Assembly: GCA_963817135.1 (NCBI GenBank)
Contig: CAWFNG010000018.1
Location: forward strand, 73,767 to 137,766
Reading direction: 5' to 3'
Length of the DNA: 64,000 nt
Source: VAZQ01 sp963817135
GTDB lineage: Bacteria; Pseudomonadota; Alphaproteobacteria; Rhizobiales; Xanthobacteraceae
Shown here: one piece after another, positions 15,804-25,979 of the stretch
How positions within the stretch are numbered: the first letter of the stretch is position 1
How the letters are laid out: every line of letters begins with the position of its first letter
The notes under the pieces: model-generated
Seen by the model: the letters and a program-made list of their open reading frames with translations, nothing else
Told to the model about the DNA's origin: nothing
Database searches by the model: none
Program-made: the position numbers and the translations under genes

Positions 15804-17097
15804 ATGAGCACACACTTGATGATCAGTCGTTTAGAACTTGCTTGGTCGGCGCCCTGGTGCTCGGCATCGTCGTTGCCAGTCTACCTTCCGAATTTGTCGG
15901 AGCGGGTGCGAGGCGCCATCGGCATGATCCGCGGAGTCAGAGCGAGATAAGTAGTCGGCTGCGCCTGCCGACGCTGAGAGACGAGCAACAGACGGAAGAC
16001 ACGGACAATCAGCCGAACAGCGTCAAGCTCAGCGAAGGCTAGACATCCAAGACCGCGGGCATCGAGATAGAAGCTGCGGAGGCTCAAGAGGTACCATCGC
16101 CGCGCCGGCATTGTCGCCCCTGGCAGCGATCGTGCCGCATGCCGACCGCATCGCAAAGAGTTGCCGTCAGGCTCTCCGGTACGGTTGCGGAGCTACGTAA
16201 GAAAATTGGTGACCCAGTGGAAAAGGGGGAAGTCCTGGCCATCCTTGACAGAAAACCGCGAGGTCGCCGACGCCAAGAGCGAGTTTCTTGCCGCCCGCCT
16301 GACGAACGAGCTGCAACAGGACCTGTTCGAGCGCGACAAGGTCCTGTGGGACAAGAAAGTCGCCACCGAACAGCAATATACTGCGCTCGCGCAATCAGGC
16401 CGCGCAGGCCAAGATGCGGCTCGACATCACCCGTCAGAAGCTGTTCGCGCTCGGCCTAATGGCATCCGAGATTGCCGACCTGACCAGCGTGCCTGAGGCC
16501 AGCTGCGCCGGCAGGAGGTGCGCTCGCCGATGACGGGACGGGTCGTGGAGCGCAAGGTCGAGCTCGGTGCTGCCGTTGGGCGCGATAATCTGGAGACCGA
16601 AATATTCACAATCGCCGACCTCGACCGCGTCTGGGTCGAGCTGGCGGTGAGCCCGGCTGATCTGCCGTTTATCCGCGAGGGGCAGACGCGTTTCGATCAG
16701 CGCGCGTGGAATTGCCAGAAGAGGCCGACGGCAAGATCGTATTCATCAGCCCGATGCTCGACAAGGAAACCGCGTTCGGCGCACGTGGTCGCCGAAATCG
16801 ATAACAGCGACGGTGTCTGGCGGCCCTGGCTTGTTTGTCACCGCGGCATCGCGATCGAGCGAGACATCCGGTATCAATCGCCGTTCCCGACGAGCGCCCT
16901 GCAAACGATCGGCGGCGGTCAGGTGGTCTTCGTCCAAACGCCGGAGGGATTTCGAAAAGCGCTGAGATGACGGTTGGGCAGAGCGATGACCGCGTCGTGG
17001 AGATCACCGCCGGGCCTGCAGCGCGGGGAAACAATCGCCGTGAAAAACACTTTCCTGCTCAAGGCCGAACTGATGAAGGCGACTGGCCGAGGATTGA
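15804..17097 (+). pseudogene. CzcB-like RND efflux periplasmic adaptor, multiply frameshifted
   Basis: Scattered over three frames are the hallmarks of a heavy-metal RND membrane-fusion protein: VAVRLSGTVAELRKK, DAKSEFLAARLTNELQQDLF, QEVRSPMTGRVVERKVELG, TIADLDRVWVELAVSPADLPF, SALQTIGGGQVVFVQTPEGF and NTFLLKAELMKA. The order and spacing are those of a complete CzcB of about 400 residues, but several single-base indels (near 16245, 16400, 16510, 16705, 16840 and 16960) destroy the frame. The pump gene starts a few bases later. Confidence 0.85.
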
Positions 17098-17101
17098 GCG
17101 G

Positions 17102-20100
17102 ATGATCGACCATATCCTTCATTTTTCGGTTCGCCGGCGCTGGTTGGTGCTGCTGCGTCGACGCTTGCGGTGGCGATGTTCGGCGTTTGGGCTCTGACCA
17201 ACTGCCGATCGATGCCGTTCCCGACATCACCAACGTTCAGGTTCAGGTCAACGCCATCGCGCCGGCGCTAAGTCCCGTTGAGATCGAGAAGCAGGTCACG
17301 TTTCCGATCGAGACGGCGCTTGCCGGCACGCCTGGCCTTGAAAACACCTGCTCATTTTCGCGCAATGGCTTTGCCCAGATCACCGCGGTGTTCGGCGACA
17401 AGACCGACATCTACTTTGCGCGCCAGCAGGTGACGGAACGCCTCACTGAAGCGAAATCGAACCTGCCGCCAGGCGTCGAGGTGAACATGGGCCCGATCTC
17501 AACCGGGCTTGGTGAGGTCTATTGGTGGTCGGTCGAATATGCGCCGCCCGGTGACCGGCGCCGGCGCGTGATGGCAGAGCCGGGTTGGCAAAGCGGACGG
17601 TTCCTACCTTACGCCCGAAGGCGAGCGCCTGACCGACGAGTTGGAGCGCATCGTCTATCTGCGCACGGTGCAGGACTGGATCATCCGGCCGCAGATGAAG
17701 ACGGTGCCGGGTGTCGCCGGCGCCGACGCCATCGGCGGCTACATCAAGCAATATCAGGTGCAGCCGGATCCGGCGCGCTTATCGCCTACGGGCTGTCCTT
17801 CAGCCAGATCGTGCGACGCGATCGAGGCCAACAATGTCAGCCGCGGCGCCAACTACATCGAGCGCAATGGCGAGGGTTATGTGGTCCGCACCAGCGGGCG
17901 AGTGGAGAGGCTGGCCGAGATCGGCGAGATCGTGGTCGCCACGCGCGGCGGACGTGCCGGTGCGCGTCAAGGATATCGGCGGAGGTAACGTCTCGGTCGT
18001 GAGCTGCGGACCGGCAGCGCCAGCGTGAACGGGCACGAGGTGGTGCTCGGCACGGCGCTGATGCTGATCGGCGGCAACAGCCGCACGGTGGCGGCGGCGG
18101 CCGATGCCAAGATCAAGGAGATCAACCGCACTCTGCCGCCGGGCATCCGCGCACGGACCGTGCTCAACCGCACCGAGCTGGTTGATGCCACCGTCCAGCA
18201 CCGTTGCGACAAACCTTGTGGTGGGCGCGCTGCTGGTGATCCTCGTGCTGTTCCTGCTTGCTTGAGCAACTTCCGCGCTGCCGCTCATCACGGCGCTGGT
18301 CATCCCGGTCACGATGCTGATGACGGCGATGGGCATGCTGCAGAGCAAGATCAGCGCCAATCTGATGAGCCTCGGCGCGCTCGATTTCGGCCTGATCGTC
18401 GACGGCGCGATCATCATCGCCGAGAACAGCCTGCGGCATCTGGCGGAACGCAGACGCGAGCTCGGCGCGTCCGCTCTCCCTGAGCGAGCGCCTGGAAACG
18501 ATCACGGTCTCGGCCGAAGGAGATGATCCAGCCGACGGTCTATGGCCAGGTCATCATCATCCTTGTCTATGTGCCGCTGCTCACCTTCACCGGCGTCGAA
18601 GGCAAGACCTTCGAACCGATGGCGTTGACCGTCATCATCGCGCTGTGCGACGGCCTTCGTGCTGTCGCTGACCTTCGTGCCGGCGATGATCGCCATCGTC
18701 GATGACAGGGAGGGTGCACGAAAGCGAAAATGCGTTCGTGCGCGCGCCTGAAGGCGCTCTACCGGCCGGCTCTGGCCGCGGCCGCGCGCGCACCGCTGCC
18801 GGTGGCCATCGTTGCTGCGATCGCTCCTGTTTGTCGGCGCGGTCTTGCTGTTCACACGGCTTGGGCCAGGAATTCATGCCGACGCTCGACGAGAAGAACA
18901 TCGTGATGGAGGTCAAGCGAATTCCGAGCACCTCGCTGTCGCAATCGCAGGCGATGCAGTTCGCGATCGAGAAAGCTGCTCAGCCGGCTTCCCGCAGGTG
19001 GCCTTCGTATTCTCGCGCACCGGAACCCCCGATTTGGCGGCCGACCCGATGCCGCCGAGCGCCTCAGACACCTACATCATCCTAAAGCCAACGAGAGAAT
19101 TGGCCTGATCCGAGACATGTCCAAGGAGGGATTGATCCGTGCAGACTCGAAGCTGCCGCGTCGAAGCTCCCCGGCAACAAGTTCGAGATTCTCTCAGCCG
19201 ATCCAGATGCGTTTCAACGAACTGATCGCCGGCGTGCGCGAGGATCTGGCAGTCAAGGTGTTCGGCGAGGAATTCGGGCCGATGTTGCGTGCAGCTAACC
19301 AGATCGCTGACATACTGAGAGGCATCGAAGGTGCAGCCGAGCGTGAAGGTCGAGCAAGTGACGGGATTGCCATTTCTGGAGATCAAGATCGACAAGGCAG
19401 AGATCGCGCGCCGCGGCATGAGCCTCTCGGACGTGCAGGACGTGATCGGCATCGCCATCGGCGGCCGCGCGGCTGGACTCGTGTTTGAGGGCGATCGTCG
19501 CTTCCAAATCATCGTACGACTGGCTGACGCCGTCCGCGACGACGTCGAAGCGCTTGGAAATCTACCGGTGCTACTGCCGCAGGCGGCGGCATCGATCGGC
19601 CGTTCAGCACCGCTGCGCAGGTTGCGAACTTCGAGTTTCGGAGGGACCGAACCAGATCAGCCGGGAGAACGGCAAACGGCGCGTGGTCGTGACAGCCGAA
19701 GTGCGCGGGCGCGACATCGGCTCGCTTGGTCGATGAGGCGCAAGCCAAGATGGCCGAGCGAGGTGAAGTTGCCATCGGGCTATTGGCTGGCTTGGGGCGG
19801 GCAGTTCGAGAACCTTCGCAGGCAGCGCGCCAACGGCTGCTGATCGTCGTGCCGCATATGCTTCGCCCTGATCTTTCTTCTTCTCTTAGGCGCGCTAGGG
19901 TCCGCGCGCGATGCGCTGCTCGTCTTCAGCGCCGTGCCGCTGGCGCTGACCGGGCGGCGTTGCCGCTTTGTGGCTGCGCGATATGCCGTTCTCGATCTCC
20001 GCCGCAGTCGGCTTCATCGCCTTGTCGGGTGTCGCCGTTCTGAATGGACTGGTGATGCTGACGTTCATCAAGCAGCTGATGCACGAAGGGGCCCCAAAGC

Positions 20101-20393
20101 AGGAGGCGATTCAGCGCGGTGCCCTGACCCGCTTGCGCCCGGTGGTGATGACTGCGCTGGTGGCCTCGCTTGGCTTCGTGCCGATGGCGATGGCGACGGG
20201 AACCGGGGCCGAGGTCCAGAAGCCGCTCGCGACCGTCGTGATCGGTGGTTTGATCAGCGCGACATTGCTGACGCTATTCGTCCTCCCGGCCCTATACGCG
20301 TCGTTCGGGCGCCCGCCAGAGGTTGCCGCGGACGACAGCAGGGTTCGCTCCCCACCGGCTGCTGCGGGCCATATCGATCAGCCTGCTGAATGA
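17102..20393 (+). pseudogene. CzcA-like heavy-metal RND efflux pump, multiply frameshifted
   Basis: The whole length of an HME-RND pump (about 1090 codons) is present but cut by a dozen or more frameshifts. Recognisable in order: MIDHILHFSVRRRWLV, PIDAVPDITNVQVQVN, PALSPVEIEKQVTFPIETAL, ISTGLGEVYWWSVEY, LDFGLIVDGAIIIAENSLRH, DEKNIVMEVKRIPSTSLSQS, LIAGVREDLAVKVFGEEF, and the C-terminal FSISAAVGFIALSGVAVLNG and TALVASLGFVPMAMATG. Such pumps expel Co, Zn, Cd or Ni across both membranes. No CzcC outer-membrane gene is seen. The density of indels, while neighbours are intact, argues for true decay. Confidence 0.9.
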
Positions 20394-20463
20394 GCGAGCC
20401 TGTCTCTCCATGACGTTCAAGATTGGCTCTATGGCGCGGAGAGCCGAGCTGGAGGCACCTTGA

Positions 20464-21570
20464 ATGAATCGCGCCGCTGTCCTTTATGCATTGATATCCG
20501 CAGCGCTGTTCGGAATATCGACGCCTGCCGCTAAGGTCCTGGTCGGATCGGTCTCTCCGGTGGTGCTCGCGGGTCTCCTGTATTGCGGGGCAGGCATCGG
20601 AACCGCACTTCTGCGGCGGGTCATTCCTTCGATTGTATCAAGCGCACCGGAGGTAGCTGTCAGCCGCTCGGAAATACCCTGGCTCGCGGGAGCAATCAGT
20701 GCTGGTGGCTTGGTCGGTCCTGTGCTTCTGATGGCCGGTCTGACCCGCACCAATGCGGCAGCTGCTTCGCTGCTCCTCACATTTGAAGGCGCTGCCACCG
20801 CGCTGATTGCGTGGTTCGTCTTCCATGAGAACTTCGACCGCCGAATCGCGCTCGGCATGGCTTGTATCGTGACGGGTGCTGCCGTTTTGTCGTGGACAGG
20901 CACACCCAATCTGGACAGCGTGGTAGGTCCACTGGCAATTCTCGGGGCATGTATCGCCTGGGGTCTCGACAACAATCTGACCCGCAAGATTTCACTCGCT
21001 GATCCGCTGCAGATTGTTGAGTTAAAGGGCCTGATTGCAGGTCCCTGCAATCTGCTTCTGGGGCTCTGGATCGGCGCTGCGGTACCGGAGGTTTCAACCA
21101 TTTTGATCGCCGGCATTGTTGGCTTTCTTGGCTACGGCATAAGCCTCGCCCTGTTCGTCATTGCCCTGCGTCATCTCGGAACAGCGCGAACCGGCGCATA
21201 TTTTTCCACTGCCCCTTTCATCGGCAGTGCAGCAGCGGTCATCGCACTTGGTGAGCCGTTTACTCTGCAGCTCGCTATGGCCGGTACCCTGATGGCATTA
21301 GGCGTCTGGTTGCACCTGACCGAGCATCACGAGCATCAGCACATTCACGACGAGATGGCGCATGCGCACCCGCACGGGCATGACGAGCATCATCAGCACA
21401 CCCATAGTGCTGTCGATCCGCCCGGAGAACCACATACGCATTTTCATGAACATGGTAGGATGCGACACTCGCATCTGCACGTACCGGACATGCATCATAG
21501 GCATCGGCACATGCCAAGTCTTTGGACGTCAATATTCGGCAAGTTGCGATGGCCTCGCCAAAAGAATTGA
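20464..21570 (+). CDS. EamA-family transporter with histidine-rich C-terminal tail
   Basis: A 368-residue permease. The first 285 residues form two EamA repeats with about ten membrane spans (AALFGISTPAAKVLVGSVSP, SLLLTFEGAATALIAWFVFH, ACIAWGLDNNLTRKISLADP, PFIGSAAAVIALGEPF). The last 80 residues are cytoplasmic-looking and very rich in His (HEHQHIHDEMAHAHPHGHD, HRHRHMPSL), a typical metal-binding tail. It lies 70 bases after the decayed CzcA pump and is intact, suggesting that it still works in metal (Ni/Co/Zn) handling; that role is inferred from the tail and context, not shown for the family in general. Confidence 0.88.
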   Translation: MNRAAVLYALISAALFGISTPAAKVLVGSVSPVVLAGLLYCGAGIGTALLRRVIPSIVSSAPEVAVSRSEIPWLAGAISAGGLVGPVLLMAGLTRTNAAAASLLLTFEGAATALIAWFVFHENFDRRIALGMACIVTGAAVLSWTGTPNLDSVVGPLAILGACIAWGLDNNLTRKISLADPLQIVELKGLIAGPCNLLLGLWIGAAVPEVSTILIAGIVGFLGYGISLALFVIALRHLGTARTGAYFSTAPFIGSAAAVIALGEPFTLQLAMAGTLMALGVWLHLTEHHEHQHIHDEMAHAHPHGHDEHHQHTHSAVDPPGEPHTHFHEHGRMRHSHLHVPDMHHRHRHMPSLWTSIFGKLRWPRQKN

Positions 21571-21852
21571 TGTGTAGTGCGCTCGCACGCAATTCGAATT
21601 TCTCTGAACCTCCTATTTCTTGACCTTCGAGCAACTATAAAAGCGTTTTTCGAGACGGACAGACAGATTGATCGGCGGCGCTGCGCCATTAATTTCGTTC
21701 ATGCGCAGAGGAATATAATTCAATTGTAATCGGTCCCCCGCTTGTCCAGATGAAGAATTGAAAATTTCGCAAGTTCTCGAATAAGCTGCGCCGCTAAAAT
21801 AAATGCAATCGTTATTGCTGGAATGCTTCTTTGCCTAATGGAGGTGTACGCC

Positions 21853-22449
21853 ATGGCAGACAACACAGCCAAGTTCGAGGCCGACGCAGTTGGCGTCACT
21901 CCCAAAGGCTGGAAAGCTACCTGCACTGGCAAAGGTGACCCAAAATGGACAATTGAACAGGACCAGACGGCGCCTTCGAAATTGAAGATAGTTAAGCAGT
22001 CTGGTCGGGCGACTTACCCGCTGCTTCTCAAGGACGACACCCAAATCAAGGACGGCTTCATCGAGGTAAAGTTCAAGGCCATTGCCGGTTCCGAGGATCG
22101 CGCGGCGGGCCTCGTCTGGCGAGCTAGAGATGCCAACAATTATTACGTGGTCCGTGCCAACGCGCTTGAGGATAACGTCGTGCTCTACAAGACGGTCAAC
22201 GGTGCCCGCAGAGCGCTTGACATTGCCGGTCGTAAAGGCGGCTACGGGGTCGATGTTTCGATCCCAGCCAACCAATGGCTTAGCCTCCGCGTCGACTTCA
22301 CAGGTAGCCGCTTTAGGGTGCTCTACAACGGCAAGCAGCTATTCGAGGTCGAAGATTCGACCTTCGGCGATGCGGGGAAGATCGGGTTGTGGACAAAGGC
22401 CGACAGCGTGACGCTGTTCGACGAAATTACATACGGTGAAGCGAAATAG
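21853..22449 (+). CDS. LamG/DUF1080-like jelly-roll protein
   Basis: A 198-residue beta-sandwich protein of the concanavalin-like (DUF1080/3-keto-disaccharide hydrolase-like) type: GFIEVKFKAIAGSEDRAAGL, NNYYVVRANALEDNVVLYKT, SIPANQWLSLRVDFTGSRF and GKIGLWTKADSVTLFDEI. The ATG at 21853 has GGAGG upstream and is favoured over an in-frame codon at 21823. There is no signal peptide. A secreted paralogue lies at 31310-32036 with the same GLW-KADS motif. Such domains bind or cleave carbohydrates; the role beside metal/chromate genes is unknown. Confidence 0.7.
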   Translation: MADNTAKFEADAVGVTPKGWKATCTGKGDPKWTIEQDQTAPSKLKIVKQSGRATYPLLLKDDTQIKDGFIEVKFKAIAGSEDRAAGLVWRARDANNYYVVRANALEDNVVLYKTVNGARRALDIAGRKGGYGVDVSIPANQWLSLRVDFTGSRFRVLYNGKQLFEVEDSTFGDAGKIGLWTKADSVTLFDEITYGEAK

Positions 22450-22490
22450 CCCTCTTGACGACGTCGGAAGCTAATTTGCGTCAAATCCGG

Positions 22491-23833
22491 ATGTTTCGTA
22501 TGAATGCATTCATCGCGATCGTCTTCGCAAGCCTGCTTTCGCGCCTCGGCTATCAAATGGCGCGAACTCCGGTGCTGCCCATCTTCGCGCTGATCTGGGC
22601 GCCACGCCGGAACTCATCGGCGTAATCGTCGCGGCGTCCACCATCACCGGCGTCTTTTTCAAGCTACCATCGGGCGCGCTCTCCGATGTGCTCGGCCGCA
22701 AGCGCATGATGGTACTGGGTGCGGTCTTCTTCGCGGCGCCGCCCTTCCTTTATCCGTTCGTCCACGATCCCGGGTCGCTGCTCGCGCTGCGCTTCGTCCA
22801 CGGCTTCGCTACTGCGATCTTCTCCCAGGTCGCCTCGGCCTATGTGGCGAGTCTCGGTGAGACTGGGCGCGGGGCTCGGCTGGGCTGGTTCTCATCGGCG
22901 AACGACATCGGCGCGACCGGAGGGCCGCTCATCGGCGGGTTCGTGCTTTATTTCACGGCCAGCTATTCGGTGACCTATCTTCTGGTGGGCGTGCTCGGTG
23001 TGCTTACATTATTTGTGGTCTTGCTGCTGCCCGATGCCGATCGCCAGGTACGCAATCTAAAGACTTTAGCCGCACGAACTGGGAGTCGGCAAGGCGTCGC
23101 CGAGGTGTTCAGGACACCGCCGATCTTCGTCGCGGCCGGCATCGAAGCCGTGATGTATCTCGGCTACGGTGCCTTTCTCGGCTTTCTTCCGATCTACGCC
23201 AAGGAGGTAGGGCTCAACGATGCCGCGATCGCAATCGTCCTCGGCACACAGCTGGCCATGGCCATGGTGGCGAAGCCGATCACTGGCCGCGTGTCTGATC
23301 GGGTGGGCCGAATACCTGTCATCATCGGTGGCCTCCTCGTTTGCGCTATCGCGCTTCCGTTGATTTTTCGGAGCGAAAGTCTGATGGCTTCGTCTCTTAG
23401 CGCCGCTGCTCGGCCTCGGCGTCGGCGCGGTCACGCCGGTGACCAATGCTTTGATCGCCGATCTTGCCTCGACACGCGCCTGGGCGCCGCGATGGGTGTG
23501 TTCGGAACCATCTGGGACATCGGCGAGGCGGCGGGACCGATGATCGCAGGAATTCCTGATCGGCGGATTTGGCATGCGGCGACCTTCGACGTGTTCGCTG
23601 CCATAACCGCCGCGGCTGCGGTTGGGCTGATTGCGCTGGCACGTGATCCCAGAGGGAGATTTCCGGCCGCGCGCCGCGCAGGAATCTCCCATGATCCTCG
23701 TAGAGTGCCGACTGCGCGGCAACTCTCGCCGAAGCGCTGGCGCCGCAGTGATAGGAAAACTGGTGCGATGTCACCTCGGTTACCTGATGGTTCACATTTT
23801 CGGATTGGTGAGTGTCGTCCGCTCAAGAGGTGA
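22491..23833 (+). pseudogene. MFS transporter, frameshifted
   Basis: A major-facilitator permease broken by at least two frameshifts. The first segment reads AIVFASLLSRLGYQMARTP, then a base is lost near 22593 and the next frame continues with ATPELIGVIVAASTITGVFF and LPSGALSDVLGRKRMMVLG, the MFS loop 2-3 signature. The middle is intact (RFVHGFATAIFSQVASAYVA, GYGAFLGFLPIYAKEVG). Near 23390 it shifts again (LGLGVGAVTPVTNALIADLA in another frame) before returning at AAMGVFGTIWDIGEAAGPMI. The last 60 codons look arbitrary. Substrate unknown; tetracycline- or sugar-efflux-like subgroups are possible. Confidence 0.8.
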
Positions 23834-24075
23834 TTTTTATCATCGTCCAACAAAATCCAAATGCCGTCGTTCCTGATGCCATCAATGCCTTGATCCCGTC
23901 CGAAATCCGGCTGCAATCGTTTCCGCCGGAAGCCGAAGCCATCGCACCGCGACTTCACGAACTCGGCTATGTCGTCATCGAGGGGCTGATTGCAATCGTG
24001 GATCAGCGCAGTCACCAAGATCAGGCCAGGGTCAAGACCCACACAAGCGCCAAGCCCACGAGCGGGTATTTCTAG
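23824..24075 (+). pseudogene. possible DUF1236-like protein fragment
   Basis: The segment VVPDAINALIPSEIRLQSFPP and HELGYVVIEGLIAIVD resembles the C-terminal part of DUF1236 proteins (small secreted proteins of Rhizobiales). No signal peptide or upstream part is found, and the last 14 codons differ, so it is probably a truncated remnant. The family assignment is tentative. Confidence 0.35.
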
Positions 24076-24119
24076 CGCGGAATCGTAAGCCCGAGTTCTC
24101 GGTTCTTGTTTTTGTTCCG

Positions 24120-24305
24120 CTATTTTTTCCGACAATGGTTCATGCAGATGTCGTAATTGGTCTTGCATGCGCCCTGCGTGTGAGCTTTAACGCAAGCTGC
24201 ATAATCTTCGCGACATAGTTTGCAATCTTGCGATTGTGCTGCCGCTGCCGTATGGCTAACGAAGCAAAGGCCAACTAGCACCAGCAGAGCGGCAAAAGTT
24301 CTCAT
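24120..24305 (-). CDS. small secreted cysteine-rich protein
   Basis: A 61-residue protein: a signal peptide (MRTFAALLVLVGLCFVSHTA, cleavage near AAAAQS) and a mature part of about 38 residues with six Cys in a regular pattern (CKLCREDYAACVKAH, then GACKTNYDICMNHC). The pairs of Cys and interspersed Lys/His suggest a disulfide-bonded or metal-binding mini-protein. The start at 24305 is favoured because the leader begins there; GGAGAAGG lies upstream. It is transcribed alone. No function is known. Confidence 0.65.
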   Translation of the reverse strand: MRTFAALLVLVGLCFVSHTAAAAQSQDCKLCREDYAACVKAHTQGACKTNYDICMNHCRKK

Positions 24306-24626
24306 GATGGTCCTTCTCCCTGTGTTAGCCCGCCCTCTCATCACAGGCGGCGCGCAGGCCACAGGCGGGCTTTAGCACGTCGCCAACAGACAATCTTTTG
24401 CGATCGAGCCATCCCTACGCGGGGAATCCTGCTCCAGTCCTGATGCCGCAGGCCGCCGGCCCCCCAGACACGCTGCTAATTGCGCAGTCTGCCGAAATTC
24501 CAATCTATTTCGGCAAGAAGGCGCGATTACAAATGAAATTTTGTTCCGCTGTCTATGAACAAAATTAATGGCTCCCGGCGCCGCACTATTTTTCACCCTG
24601 CGCAGGCAGAATGAAGGGATGGACCC

Positions 24627-24890
24627 GTGGATTGGTGGGTCGTCAAGATTTTCGCAGTGGGTTTGTACGTGGCACTCTTGAACCCAACAGCAGCAAATGC
24701 GCAGGCGGTCGGTCTTAGGTGCGCAATCGGCGGTGAAGAAGCGCCCGCATCATTCGCTGTAGATGAAAAAAACAAGACTATAAACACTGGCAAGGCAAAG
24801 CTGCCCGCACAAATAAATGCTCGAACGATCACGTGGCGTGAAGATGGCGTACTTAGGGTGATCGAAGTGCCGCCAGAGAACGATAGATAA
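24627..24890 (+). CDS. small secreted hypothetical protein
   Basis: An 87-residue protein with a GTG start, an N-terminal hydrophobic leader (WWVVKIFAVGLYVALLNP, cleavage after ANAQA) and a mature domain of about 60 residues (GLRCAIGGEEAPASFAVDE, INARTITWREDGVLRVIEVP). The alternating hydrophobic pattern suggests a small beta fold. A 24-base near-copy of its 3' end (CCGCCAGAGAAC...AGATAAG) follows at once at 24896-24918. Function unknown. Confidence 0.5.
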   Translation: MDWWVVKIFAVGLYVALLNPTAANAQAVGLRCAIGGEEAPASFAVDEKNKTINTGKAKLPAQINARTITWREDGVLRVIEVPPENDR

Positions 24891-24964
24891 GAACATGCCG
24901 CCAGAGAACAACAGATAAGGCCAATCGATTTGGCCTCGGGTCCATACGACAAACACCGTTAACC

Positions 24965-25888
24965 TCAAGTTTTTGATTTTCGCAGCTGTGCCGCCTTGTC
25001 GTCTTGGACCTGTTCGATGAGCCACGAGCGGAACTGGCTGATCTTTGGCGCGTCGGCAGCGGATTTTCGACACACGATCCAATAGGCGAATTCAGCCGGG
25101 ACCGCTTCCTGCAGCGGACGCGCCAGACGGCCCGCGATGAGGTCAAGCGAAGCAAGAGCCGTTCGAGCCAAGGCAATCCCTTGCCCAGAAACAGCGGCAT
25201 CGATCGCAAGCGCAGTTTGATCGAAGACTGGGCCTCGTTCATTCGATGGAGGCTCAATCCCGAAAGAAGCCAACCAATCGCGCCAGTGCTTGCGGCTCCT
25301 GTCGTGAACGAGAACGTGATTCATCAGGTCTGCGGGTGTGCGAATGGGTGGACCGGCTTGCAACAGCGAGGGACTGCATGCCGGGAACAGTTCTTCCACG
25401 CATAATCGCGTCACATGCAGGTCCGGCCAGTGCCCGTTTCCGTGCCTCACCGCAAGATCGATGTCCTCGCGGTTGAAATCTACGTGCTGCAATGAAGCAC
25501 TGATGCGCAGATCAAGATTTGGGTGCGTGATCGAAAAGCCCCCCAGCCGGGGGACCAGCCACTTGCTCGCGAAGTTCGGGGAGACGGTCACGGTCAGGAC
25601 CGACGGCCGCTCCAGACGAACCAAGTCTTCTGCTGTTCTCAAGCGCTCGAGAGAATCTCTCACGAGCGGCAGGTATTTTCCCCCAGCCTCCGTGAGCCTG
25701 AGGCCGCGCGCTTCGCGTTCGAACAATTTCACGCCAAGACGCGCTTCCAGAGTGTTCACCTGGTGGCTGATGGCGCCCTGCGTCTGGCTGAGCTCCTTTG
25801 CGGCGCCAGTGAAGCTCAGCGTTCGCGCAGCGGTTTCGAACGCGCGGAGAGCGGCAAGCGATGGGGGCATCCAAATCCGTTGAGGCAT
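24965..25888 (-). CDS. LysR-family transcriptional regulator (GcvA-like)
   Basis: A 307-residue regulator with the helix-turn-helix near residues 10-45 (SLAALRAFETAARTLSF, AAKELSQTQGAISHQVNTLE) and an effector domain with TVTVSPNFASKWLVPRLGGF and DFNREDIDLAVRHGNGH. It is closely similar to the LysR at 12496-13446. It is divergent from the rhodanese-ChrB/ChrA operon starting at 25980, separated by 91 bases, and is therefore the probable regulator of that operon. The effector is unknown. Confidence 0.93.
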   Translation of the reverse strand: MPQRIWMPPSLAALRAFETAARTLSFTGAAKELSQTQGAISHQVNTLEARLGVKLFEREARGLRLTEAGGKYLPLVRDSLERLRTAEDLVRLERPSVLTVTVSPNFASKWLVPRLGGFSITHPNLDLRISASLQHVDFNREDIDLAVRHGNGHWPDLHVTRLCVEELFPACSPSLLQAGPPIRTPADLMNHVLVHDRSRKHWRDWLASFGIEPPSNERGPVFDQTALAIDAAVSGQGIALARTALASLDLIAGRLARPLQEAVPAEFAYWIVCRKSAADAPKISQFRSWLIEQVQDDKAAQLRKSKT

Positions 25889-25979
25889 TAATTGCGTTCA
25901 TACACCTCTCAATAAAAATGGCTTGTAATCGAGGACTCCGGCGGTCAAATCACCATAGAAATTTTGCAGGGCTGCCGCA

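Noticed and set aside
25886..25927. Possible fifth copy of the 41-bp element upstream of the rhodanese-ChrB/ChrA operon
   Set aside because: Only ATGGCTTG near the end resembles ATGCTTTG; the dyad core and GAGAAA are missing, so similarity is not convincing by eye.
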